From contig NC_046674.1 in NCBI RefSeq assembly GCF_003369915.1, forward strand, positions 3,968,001 through 4,032,000: a stretch of 64,000 nt of DNA, given 5' to 3'. This stretch comes from Drosophila miranda (lineage: Eukaryota > Arthropoda > Insecta > Diptera > Drosophilidae). Shown here piece after piece: positions 21,901-33,900 of the stretch. The translations under genes and the position numbers were made by a program. Under the pieces are notes generated by a model. That model was not told the DNA's origin. It saw only the letters and a program-made list of their open reading frames with translations, and did no database searches. The stretch's first letter is position 1; the number at the start of each line of letters is the position of its first letter.

Positions 21901-24900
21901 CACGTTACGGCAAACAGCTGAGTGGTGTGTCCTTTCCATCGGGAGCCAGAGGCCGCGGTGGCCTGGCTGCTATGCGGGGACGAGCCCGTGGAGGCAGGCG
22001 AGCGCCAGAGGCGGAACCTGTGGTGCTGCTGAGCAGCGAGGATGAGGCGGACGGCGATGATACCACAGTCGATGGCAGTGCTAGCGTAAGTGTCACTCGG
22101 TCTTGTCTCGCATTTCCCTCCAATAACGCTCCTCTTCCGTATTTTCTTTCCTCTTCTTGCAGCAGCCATCCCAACACTCGAGCAACTACAACAATTTATT
22201 GAATGGAAAAGCCCCTCTGGCCGCCGTGGCCTTTGCCTGCGAGACCATGCTGCCCGAGGTAGACGAAGAACTGCTGTACAGAGGTATGACCCTAATATAT
22301 ATAGTTTTATAAGCAAATATTTAGCATTGGCAGCGCATTTTCAGTTGTCTCGCATTCGTATGGGTACATGCAGAGCAATGTTTGTTGTTGTTTGTGTGTA
22401 GTGTGTGTCTGTGCGCGCGTGTTTGCGTGTGTGTGAGTGCGCGCGTGTTTGCGTGTGTGTGAGTGCGCGCGAGTGTGTCGAAATTTTCGTGCTGGCAATG
22501 CCCATCGCACTATTTTTAGTTGTAAGATGTACCGTTAGAGGGCGCTGCGCGGAGCGACACGCCATTTTATGTGTCGGGGCGAGAAAAAGATTGGGAGAAG
22601 AAGAAGAAGAAGCGAATGCGTGAAAACACATCGTTTTTTCCACAATTCTATTGCATTTATTGTGAAATCGTTGGAAAAGTGTGGGTCATTTGAAATAAAT
22701 CATACTAAAAATTAAGTCAGTTATTAAGAAGCTGCACTCTGCGCTATCCGTACAACCATGAATGACGAAGGTAATATCCGGATTTGGGCGAAAACGTGTG
22801 CGCAGTGAGAATAGAAGAGAAAAAAATGTGACCTGACGATGGATGTTGTACGTGTATCAGCAGCACATGTAAAAAAAAGCAATAAATTAATTCTCAAATT
22901 ACCATTTTTTTCTGCAGATTTTGTGCGCGGCGATGTCATGGACTTGTCGGATGTACCAAAAAGTGAACAATTCTCAACAGCGATCACCTGCAGCTGTGTG
23001 CGTCTGATCCCCTATCGTTTCGAAACAATTGAGCCGGTATGTGCCTTGAACCCCTCACCCTACCGCGATGCATGCAATGTGTGTTCATACTTTCGTTCCT
23101 TCCCAGGTCACCTTCACATCGAAGGGCATTCGAATAAGTGGCATATTGAAGGACATGGACGAGAAGTTCACCCTAAACATTTACAAGCATGAGGTGATCA
23201 AAGTCATTGCACATTTCGGCAGCTCTGACCAGCCCCAGACCCTGCTAACGCTCTATTTGCTCAAGACATGCGCACTGTATGTGAAAACGCAGCTCTGTCT
23301 GCCCGATGATCAACCAAGCGAACGTAAGTTTAGGACTCTGAGCCCTTCCCTGACTGGAATTAGTTTCTTACAGATATTAACCGATTACTTCTCCCCGCAG
23401 AGACTGGCTTCAAATCGCAAACCTCGTTCCACACACGACGCCTCGTTTTGCTGTTCGATAGCATACCCGCCGCCACGCGTGAGACCATCAAGACGATGTT
23501 CAGCTGCGTGGACGAGATCTCAGCCATAGATGCGGCCGATATATTCGATCGCATTGCCGACTCCGATCGCAAGGCAACAAGAACAACACAGTCGTCGGTG
23601 CGGCAGCTGCGTGCCGATGAGCAGCGAAATCTTCTGATGTATCCGCCCAAAGGAACGGGCAGTCTTTCCGTCAGCATGGAGGACTTTGTGTGCCTGAGGA
23701 AAGAGTGCTACGTAAACGACATAATTATTGACTTTTACCTGTTGTGGCTCCGAAACACACTAATACCGGAGGCAACACGCGAACGTACGCACATTTTTAG
23801 TACGTTCTTTTATAAGCGACTGACGACGCTGACACGTCCCACCGACATGCGGCAGACAGCGGCCCAGAAGCGGCATGCCAGGGTCCAAAAGTGGACCAAA
23901 CTGGTGGACATATTCGACAAGGACTTTATCATTGTGCCGATCAACGAGCAGTCGCATTGGTTCCTCGCCATCATCTGTTTCCCGAACCTCAAGGGACCCG
24001 TCACCTACGACACCAATCAGCCCGTGGAGCCGCAGCACCTGAAGCGTGCGCGCGGCAAGAAGGTTTCTCTGCAGATAGGCAACACCACCATCACACCGCT
24101 GACGAAGAGGGGCGACGGTAGAGCCCTGCCAGCGGCACTCAACTCTGAGATTTGCCGCCTAGGCGACGACGGGGAGAGTGAGCGAGACGAGGCCGAAGGC
24201 GATGACAGCGACATGGCCTCCGAGGACAGTTACAACTCGAATTTTGCAAAGGAACCAACTGCCACCGGCAAGGAACAAGCGGCAGCGGCAGCCACACCCA
24301 CATCCACATCCACATCCACACCCACGCCTCAGGTTAGCAGCGGCCCAGCACGGAGCAGCGGTGCGGAAGAGGTGCCGGCGGTAAAGCAGCCCCTGATCCT
24401 CATCTTTGACTCGTTGGCCGGGGCATCGCGCAGTCGCGTGGTGGCCACGCTGCGGGATTACCTCACCTGCGAGTACAGAGTAAAGAAGCCGGATGCGCAG
24501 GCGCACGTCTTCAACAAGGATAACATGCCCGGACACTGCGTCAAAGTGCCGCAGCAGAACAACTTCACCGACTGCGGCCTCTATCTGCTGCAGTACGTGG
24601 AGCAGTTCTTTGCTGAACCCATCAGAGACTACAGACTGCCCATCAAGCAGCTGACGAACTGGTTCGACTTCATCACCGTCACCAAGAAGCGCGAGGACAT
24701 TGCCAATCTCATCCAGAAGCTGATGGACGAGACCAACACCCAGCAGCGCCTGATCCTGCCGGTCATCGAGTATCCCACCCTCAATGGGCAGCTGGTGGAG
24801 TATCCCGAGGAGGCTGAGAGTGCAGAGTTTGAGGAGGAGGAGGGTCACGAGGACGATGAGCTCAATAGCGAAAGTGTAAGTAACAGAAATGATCCGCAGA

Positions 24901-25277
24901 TATGAGAAATCTAAATCTAATCTTTCATTATTCTGCCCCTCTAATAGTATGAGGAAAACAATGCTGTCGCTGAAATGGAAGTGGATCCCGTGGGCGATGA
25001 TCTGCCTGTGGGCAAAACCCCCACAGCAGTGGTCGTTAGCACCACCGCAACGACCGTGAACAGTGGAGCGGCGACGGTGACTTCGAAGACCAAGCGGTTC
25101 GTGCTGAAGCGTTCGCTGCAGAACGGCCTGGGGACCACTATGACGAGCAATGGGTCTTTATTGCTGCCACAGCTGGTGAGCACAACGACGGCGAGCGGCG
25201 CGCTTGGCGGGGCAGGGACACATCTGGGGCAACGTGCCAATAGCGGCAGCCTTAAGATACGCAAGATCGAGCCTTAG
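18665..25277 (+). CDS. velo: SENP6/7-type SUMO protease Veloren
   Basis: Exons 18665-18745, 18820-19524, 19635-22085, 22163-22283, 22918-23036, 23107-23323, 23401-24875 and 24948-25277 encode 1832 residues. The enzyme is a C48-family cysteine protease that cuts SUMO from proteins and trims poly-SUMO chains. The first 700 residues are mostly Gln-rich. A possible ubiquitin-like fold starts at MLVILASGEQRLITF. Near residues 958-975 a CKQC..CERC pair forms a zinc ribbon. The catalytic domain begins near residue 1308. His1417 is in EQSHWFLAI, Asp1568 in LIFDSLAG and Cys1623 in NFTDCGLYLL. The roughly 110-residue acidic, Thr-Pro-rich insert between His and Asp is the split-domain hallmark of SENP6/7. 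The start follows a short first exon ending in EEVG. Poly(A) signals lie at 25519-25528. Confidence 0.93.
22395..22475 (+). repeat. alternating GT/GC tract with a 26-base tandem repeat
   Basis: A 26-base unit beginning gcgcgcgtgtttgcg is present twice in a row, followed by a partial third. The tract is largely alternating purine-pyrimidine, which favours Z-DNA. It lies in velo intron 4, upstream of a possible second promoter. Confidence 0.7.
22758..22770 (+). CDS. velo: possible alternative first coding exon of velo
   Basis: ATGAATGACGAAG is followed by GTAATA, a usable donor. Its phase (1) matches the acceptor at 22918, giving MNDEDFVRGDVMD and a 717-residue protein with only the SENP half of velo. 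Upstream, 22550-22757 looks like a leader without long ATG frames, and a CTCF-like core sits at 22536. This is inferred from splice phase only. Confidence 0.4.
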
Positions 25278-25724
25278 CATCGGGAGGACGTAGAACAACG
25301 CATCGACATGCCGCCCGCCCCCCCGCGCATGCTGCGGCTGATGTTGCCACATCCACATCTGCAGCAGCAGCAGCAGCAGCAGCACCATCACCACCTGTAA
25401 ATACATTATAACATCGTACAACTATTGTAATTCTCTTCATTTATACCAGCATAATTTTTTGTTTTTTCACCAACATTACTGTCGCCACTAAGTGAAAGTA
25501 AAATTGCATAAATCGTTAAATAAATAAAAATTCGTATGTATAAAATACACCCAGAAACAGCTGTCTGTCGTTTGTCCTTTGATTTATTTATTCGTCAGAG
25601 GCAGCAGACAGCAGGAAGGGAAGGCTTTCTAATGCATCCACCGATACGCGTCGCACCCACCGCATACGCATCCGCATCCGCACCCACACCGCCCTTGCCC
25701 AAACCAGTTTCGCGGCGGCGGCAT

Positions 25725-26091
25725 GCCATGTAGCCTAGAATCATCATGTAGTTGGTGGGGGGGGAATATACATGACGGATACATGGTGAGACTCCCCGAG
25801 GCAGGGCGGTGGATCTGATTAAATTAGTGATAAATGTGGCCTAAAGCCGATCCTCGGCAATCGGTGGAGTTTTATCTACAATCCAACATCCATTGCTCAT
25901 TCTTGTTGCCGGAGTTTTTTTGATTAATGTGTAATTGAGGGCCCTTCACCGCGCCCCGCGATACTTACCATGTAGCTACTCTAGAATACATGGCAGGCTA
26001 CATGGCACGCATACACACACAAACGCATGCCGACACGAACGTGCATCCACACACATACAGGCATATGGATGATACATGATGCCATGTAGCT
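25725..26091. repeat. cluster of CCATGTAGC motifs
   Basis: Exact CCATGTAGC occurs at 25726-25734, 25968-25976 and 26082-26090, and as its reverse complement GCTACATGG at 25997-26005. A shorter CATGTAG lies at 25745-25751 and an ATACATGG at 25987-25994. Chance would predict less than one exact copy in the whole window. Confidence 0.7.
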
Positions 26092-27779
26092 GAACAGGCT
26101 GAAAAGTAAGGTTATATTCACAGCTGGTTGCGATGGAGGTGGGATGGCAAGAGGGTGAAATTTGGGATGAAGAGGAAGCGAAGAAGTGAGTGAGGGCGAA
26201 CGGAATGGCAAACGAAAAGGAAATTGGAGATAAGCGTATCGATGTATCGATTAGAGATGATTGTATGGGAAGAAGTAGAAAGGTTGAGTGCAGGAATGGC
26301 GCGGTCTGGATATTAATTATTTAAATTGTTAAAAACTAAAAAAAAAAAAAAAACTTTCAACAAAATGTTGCTAAAATTACCCAAATGCATGTGTAATAAT
26401 CGTGAATAATTCAGCTGGAATATCTTGATTTTGTCAATTGTCTTGTCAATTTAATGGTAATTCAAAATAATGTTATGTTCATAAACGTTAAGCATGAGCA
26501 ATATACATTTTACTATATATATTGTATAAATGATATTTATTTTTGATTTATTCCGTTCATAAACGCGTCGGCCATCTCCATGCAAACGATATATGACATG
26601 CTATCGATCAGCATTCGATAAGTTTACAACTCTACGCCGCGTTTGCTGCTTCGCAGTGTCCACGAAAATTGTAGCAGCGAAGGAAAGCGCAAAAGAGGAA
26701 AATAGAAAATATTTGCGCCGCCTTTGGCCTACTGCAAATCGAATCAACGGGATTGAAAAATGTTAGCAAAACTACTTTACTCTTCCAGTGCGTGTGTGTG
26801 TGCGATGTGTGTGCAGGTGCAGCTGTTGTTTTGCAAATAATTAATAATTTAATGCAGATGGAGCACCTCTCTTAGCCTGTGTGTGCCTGCGAGTGTGTGT
26901 GTTTGAAAAAAGAAATTGGTGGAATTCAGCAGACGGAACAGAGTGAGAGAGAGAGGAGCGCCTGCGATTGGGCGTCTCTAAAGTTAAATGACATTTTCGC
27001 ACGTAACCTGCAGCGTTTGTGAAAAATATATATACATGTATTAATAAAAATAAATACACACTGGCCAGCATGCAAAACGCAGAAAAAGGCGCACCAGGCG
27101 CCGTCGTCGTCAGCCCCCGCGCGCATGCTCCGGAAAACGAATCGAAGCTAGGAAATCCCTGCTCGTGGCAAAACCTCCGAGGGCTTCGTGAAATTAACGG
27201 GGTTTAAAAACTGCGTGCAGCCATGTAAATTACATATTAATTAAAATAAAAAGAGTGCAGGCGGCAGGAGGAACAGCAGGCGGAATAGTGACGATAAGAA
27301 GAGAGACGGCATACAAACGTGAAAAAGTGAGCGGCGCGGCTATTCGAGTGTAGCACATTCGCCATCCTACTCTGGCCTACGCAATCGTCGCTTGTTGGCT
27401 GTCTGTTTTGATTTTCTCTTCTTGAAAATAAGCGCGCGAAAGGGGTGCTCGTGTACTTTCTTTTGACCTACCACCCGCCCGCTCTCCCATATTTCGCGAG
27501 TGTGTGCATGTAGGCGCGTGTGTGTGGGTGTATCGCAATGCATGATAAGTGATAAAGCCAGATGTTTGTGCATATATCTTGTAACTGTAACAGCCGCAGC
27601 AGCAGCAGCAGGCGCCGCAGCAAACAACGGCGCACGCACACACATGTTGCACACATTTATGTATATGCATACCCTGTGCAGAGATAGTATGATGTGTTTG
27701 TAAAGATGTTTGTAACATCATTAAACCAGAAGAAAATAAATATCTTTGACGCTATATAGTAAATATTGCATACCTATTC

Positions 27780-27900
27780 TTGATTAGTATTCAAAGTCTA
27801 GTGGAAAAATCGATGACCATAAACTATAGCTTCCATAACAGACGCGGCTCTGCAAGGGTATCAACTCTTCGGCACCCGAAGTTGTGTTTCCCTTTTCGTT
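27780..27900. repeat. possible dispersed-repeat remnant with CTTCGG/CCGAAG hairpin
   Basis: The phrase 'tctgcaagggtatcaact' followed by the inverted repeat CTTCGG (27867-27872) / CCGAAG (27876-27881) resembles ends of common Drosophila dispersed repeats. Family and borders cannot be set by eye. Confidence 0.3.
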
Positions 27901-28112
27901 GCTTTTGCTCCTTGTTGCAACCTGAAACTAATTTTTTAACGCATCGATACGTTTGCTTTTTTTCGTTTTATCCATTCCCGGTAAATAAATCCATAGCCTG
28001 CCCGAATCGAGTAACCAAAGAGCTTCATATCGGAGGCCCTCGAGGGATTTATTTTAGTTATTTAAACATCTCCTGCAGCGAAGCAACGTTTCTAATAAGC
28101 AAGCATATATAA

Positions 28113-30877
28113 ATGGTTTCTACTTTCATCGGCCTATTGGGTGAGTCCTACAGATGATGCATGCCTACATATATGGATTGGAACACACTTCGATATCTCT
28201 CATTCTTCTGTAGACATTCAATCATGGTGGGAGATACCGTGTATTTCGCATTTCTGTTCATTGTTTAGTTCCGCCTTCGAATTACCCGATATAGACATCG
28301 AGGTAAGTGCTTGAATACACCCATCGTGGCCTTAAAACGAGTTTTAAACGTACGTATGTATATAGGACCTCGAATCGGCGCTGCTCTCCGATGGTACCAG
28401 CGATGAGGATCAGGTCGCCCTAGTGCCCGAACTGATTGTGCGCCTCCTCAAGGGCTGCGATGCGCTCCAATCGGTAGCCAAGGAGATCACACACAGCAAC
28501 TATCAAATGTTCTTGCGCCGCCTGTTGCGCCAACAGTGTCGTCTGCATCAAACAGAGAATCCCTTCGACACGGACATTGACTTTCAATCGCTGCCACCGC
28601 GCAAGCGCCTCCACATTCTGCACGATCTGTGCCACTTTCGCCTGGAATCGGCCGATGTGCAGGTCATACTCAGCAATCTAGAGGCGGACAGCCTGCGCGT
28701 AGAGCCACTCGGCCACGACGCCAAAAATTCCGGATATTGGTATTTCTACGGCACCCGTCTATACCGCGAGGACAAGGCCGTTGGTGGGGCCGCTGCAGCA
28801 GCCGCAGCATCTGCTGGCGGTGCAGGCAACAACTGCAATACCGTGTGGCAGGTCATCTGCTTCACCGAGGAGGACTGGCAGAACTTGGCGGCCAAATTCA
28901 AGACCTCTAAGAATGCCAAAGAGCGTGATCTCTTCCAAATACTCAACAAGAACTTTCTGCCCAAGCTGCCGCAGCTATTCCGCGAGCGTGAACGTCTAAG
29001 GAGGAGAAAGTGAGTGCCAAATTCCATCAAAAATCCTAAAGCAATTGATGCTGAATCTTGTATTTTTTATCCAGACTCCTGCAAGTGCGAAACTCAAGTC
29101 GCATTCGCAGCATCGCTGAACTGAAGGCGCGCCAGGAGGAGGAGCGTCAGGAGCGGGAGCGCGAGAACGAGAGGGAACGCCAGCGAAACGAGCGCGAGCA
29201 GCTCTACAGAGAGCGCCAGAACGCACACTGGGTGGCGCCGCCGTCCCAGAACCAGAACCAGCGCACACGCAGACGGTTAGAACGCCCAGTATTATAAAGA
29301 AAACAGAACAGAAGAACCTGGAGGACACGCACCAGAAACAGAAAACATGCAATACATTACTCTCTCATCCTTGATTTCGTTAATTCGTTAATTGATCGTT
29401 GAGTTGCCTTTGATTTTCATTTTGTTAAGAAAATTATACGTTTTGCAATCAGAATTCATTCAAAATCCATCTACATCAACGCGCTAGCCATCGGAAGACG
29501 ACCCCGCAGCGGATGCCCAGAGCAAGGATCAGCACTTAATTTGATTTTTGCCCATCATTTAGTTTTGTGTATGGGATAATTAATTGGAATTCCATTTCAA
29601 AATACACTCTGTAAGCATGCTTTTTGATCTAATTATGATTTAAGTTAAGTTTCAGACCCATTTTCAAACAGCCATTGCGCCATAGCACCATAATCCATAA
29701 TCCATAATCATAAGAGCAAAAGCTAATCACAGAATATTTGAGAGCCAAACTCTTTCCAAACAGCTACTAAATTGTGTTTTTTCCCCTCTTTTTTTTGTTT
29801 TTCCCCCCTGCCACATTTAGATCTCAATCAACATCAACGGCCAGCGGTATTTCCACATACGCAAGCTCCTTCCGACGTACCACAACCACTAATTCGAGCG
29901 AATTTCTGTGTCACAGGGAAACCTTTTGCCTATCGCCAGAAAGTGAAGAAGACACCGACACCGAGGAGGACGAAGACGACAGCAAGACCAACGACGCGGA
30001 ACAGTCTTCGTCACCGACAGAGCAACAAGACCAAGAGAACCAATTAATAGCTGCATCAGCAGCAACACGAGTAGCACCAGACACAGATTTTCGTACGCCT
30101 CAAACACCGCCGCCATCAGAATCGCAAACGCCAGCGGAATCAAAGAGCAAGAGCCATCATCATCACCACCATCACCATCATCATCACCACAAAAAGAAAA
30201 AGTCGGGGAAGAAGCAGAAGAAACGCTCGCGAGAGCACCGTCACCATCGGAGGCGTCACAAGCATGCCTCAGAGGGAGAGGCAGACCAAGAAGACGACAA
30301 CAACAACCAGCAGCTGCAGCTGCAGCAGCAGCAACAGCAGAGCGAGAACAGCAGCAGCAGCAATAGTGTGTCGCATAAGCGACGTCGTCGTCAGCAGCAA
30401 CACCAGCAACAGCAGCAACAACAGCAGCTGGAACAGCGTACAGACGCTTCAGAAGAGCGACCGCATGCCCCATCTCTGAGTCCCGAGGACAAGGAGAACT
30501 TTTGTCGGCAGCTCCAGCTTTTGGATTCGAATTCGGCGGCCATTGCAGTGGCCACAAACATTGCAGACCTGAGCATACCCTCGCCAGTGGCACATGAGAG
30601 CGACGCGGAGCAGCAGGAGGCGCAACAGCAGCAGCAGCAGCAATCAGCAGACTCTCCAGCTCGACCACGACAGTCGACGGCCGCCGCAAAGCGCGCGCAA
30701 CGGCAAATGGCGCCGGCGGCGAATGTAAAGCTGCCAGGCCGGCAAACCAACAATTCGCTCAGTTCGCTGACGGGCAACATTTTCATACCAGGCAGCGGTG
30801 GCACACAACAGCAGCAGCAGCAATCGCAACCGCCCCAACATCAGCAATCGCAGCAGCCACAACATCAGCAATCGCAG

Positions 30878-30908
<31 letters not shown>

Positions 30909-33900
30909 GTGGGTCCGGGGCCTCGGGATCTGCCAGCACTGTGCGCTCGAAGAAGCAAAAGGCCGTGCTGAATAGCTCGACGGACAAAGAGGCGACGACG
31001 GGCAACAAGAGCAAGAAGTCAATACCATCATCGGCCTCATCATCGTCCAGCAAGGCGGAGCGGCACAGCGGTGCCTTCTCAGACAAGAGTGGCGATGAGT
31101 AAGTGATGAGCCCCAGGCAGGGGAGTGGAGTGAAGTGGAGTCCCCACCATACGCCCCACACACAAAGATCCTACTAATTTTAGAGCCTAAGCATATCATT
31201 TAATCCAAGCTTAATGCAGTTACTAAATGCTAGAAATGGGGATTATGTAGAGGGTCTCTGGCCCCCTCCATAGTACTGCTATTATTATATTTGTTTCATT
31301 TTGGTTATGGATTGTGCAATTCTTAAGTATTTAGTAATTATTTAGTTATTTAGTTCCATTGGCAGCACATTCGAATACGCTCGCACCTGAATGGTAATAT
31401 AACATCCTACGTTCACGTGTGACATGGCAATCCATTCACTGCTCATTCACGTGCTGTATCCATTCGCTTATGGGAATGTTCGGCTAATGGAACAGTGGCT
31501 CTAAAACTATTTGCATGTTGTATTTTTTTTTTTTTTTTTTTCTTCATCATATAATAAAATACTCACCCATCAAATTGTATATAATGTGATCTCAATTGAT
31601 TAACATATATTTATCATTCGTTTGTTGTAAACTTTTGTACCTACCTCAACCACTGAACCACCACCACCAACAACAACAACAACAACAACATTCCGACTGT
31701 TCATCACAAAACCAACAACCAACAAACAACAACAAAAAATGTACGATAAATGTAGCCATGTAAATAGTAGCAAACGTAGCACCACCACCAAAACCACCAT
31801 CACAGCCACCACCAACAACAACAGCAACAGCAACAACAATAATAATAATAGCAGCAGCCCTAACAACAACAACAATCATAAGCAACAGCACCACCACAAT
31901 CATAATGGAAAGAATAACCACTCAATGGCGGCTGGAGAAGGAGTAGGCCTAGGAGTAGGAGTAGGAGTAGGCATAGGAGGAGCATCGTATGGATCCCATA
32001 ATAACCACCACCAGAATAACAACCACACAAACACAACCTCCTCTGTTATATCCCACTACCAGTATCCGTACCATCATAATACAACCACTAATCATAGTAA
32101 TAAACATAAATCCAAGACGCACCATCACAACCACAACCACCACAACCACTCCCTAACAACACATCCTCCATTCTCAATCACAAACCACACCACCACAACA
32201 AAATCAAACACCAATTCAACAACGTACAACTCCTCCAATCATGCGAATATTCTTAGCTTCACCGAAACGGAGGAAGTGCTACAAATTGGAATGCATAAGG
32301 TGCTTGTCTATGTCAAGAATCACCGGGATGCGTGGCCATTTATGGATCCCGTGGAGGAGGACATAGCCCCGCGATACTACTCGATTATTAGGAGGTGACT
32401 AAACATTCGATATATATATACTTTTGGGCCCCCTTTTAATGCCTCTTTTGCAGACCTATGGATCTCTTGAAAATGGAGGATAAACTGGACAGCGGAGAGT
32501 ATCACAAATTTGGTGAATTTCGTAATGATTTTCGCCTGATTGTCAACAATTGTCGGCTGTACAATGGGCACAATAATGGTAGAGATCCCGTCCCTCCATA
32601 ATATATACATATTTCATTGCTAATTGTGATACTCCTTTTTAGAATACACGGAAATGGTGAACAATCTGCAGGATGCCTTTGAGAAGGCCACCAAAAAGTA
32701 CTTTGATAATCTCTCGGACGATGAGGACGATGATCCAAATTTGAGCTATCCAGCTGCCGATTCCAAAATGAATGTCTTCCGCGAAAAGTACTTTAACAAG
32801 AAGGCCAAGGATGAGGAGGGCAGGGATGCGGCTGGGAGTGCTTCACGTGTGGATACCAGCGCCGAGGAGGAGGAGCCGCCGAGTGTGATCGAAGAACCAT
32901 TGGCGGAGGCATCAGCGACGGCAGCGGCCACTGCACAGAGGCCCCAAAAGCGCAAGCGCAAGGAGAAGGATAAGCGGCGCAAAAAGAAGACCAAAACCAA
33001 GGCGGATCGCAGCGGAGGAGCACATCCGGACGAGATGGACACGGACGAAGAGGAGTTTGAGCCCGAAAGAGAACCAACGCCGCCACTATCGCCGCACCCA
33101 CCAGCACCACCTCCAGCCACCACCAAAAAGAGCAAAGCTGGCAAAATAATCAAAGAAAAGGAGAAGGAGATGAACAAAGAAAAGGAAAAAGAAAAGGAGA
33201 AAGAGAAAGAAAAGGAAAAAGAGAAGGAGAAAGATACTCCGGCTGCCGTCAAACGCGGTCGAAAGGGCAAAAGCGAAAAGGCCACAGCGAAGGCGAGCTG
33301 CGGCAAAACACAGCAAAAGACCAAAAAGGGAGGTAAGAAGTCTGCACCCGAAACGGAGTCGGACCTAAGCGATTCTCGCGAGGACGAAAACTTCAGCGAT
33401 GACGGGCAGTTGGCTTTGGCCAAGGCCAAGTCCCTGATTAAGCCCTCCGCCCGCACGATAGCGGCCCAAAAGAAGAAGTCCGTGCCGGCCGAATCGAAGG
33501 TGAAGACACCGACGCCTGTGAAGCGTCAGGTGAAGGGTAAGAAGGGCGGCAGAAAGGCGGCCAAGGCGGAAGAGGAGACGACGGAGGTGGAGGACAGCGA
33601 TCATTCGGATGTAGATGCTAAGAAGCAACTCCTGCCACCCACTGCAGCCGCAGCTCTCGCAGAGTCCGCCGCAGAGTTGGAGGAGGATGAAGATGATGAC
33701 GACGACGACGATGACGCCGATGAGGATGAGGATGGATCACAATCGCGTAGTATGTCACCCTTCAAGGTTGATCTTCACAAGAAATACTCGAAAAGTGCAC
33801 TTAACGATGATCTCTCCGAGCTGCTGACGACGGTGAAAAAGGTACCCACCGCAGAGACAACAAAACTCAGTGCGAAGCACGAGGACGAGAACGAGGAGGA

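Larger units (their letters stand above)
25278..28112. other. velo 3' UTR and dikar upstream region
   Basis: The velo 3' UTR ends near 25530-25550. From 25725 to 26090 there is a cluster of CCATGTAGC motifs. CGATA-type sites occur near 26240 and 26610. The stretch 26600-27500 is GC-rich in patches with CA-repeats and may hold dikar promoter and 5' UTR exons, but no coding exon is evident. A repeat remnant lies near 27780-27900. Confidence 0.5.
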
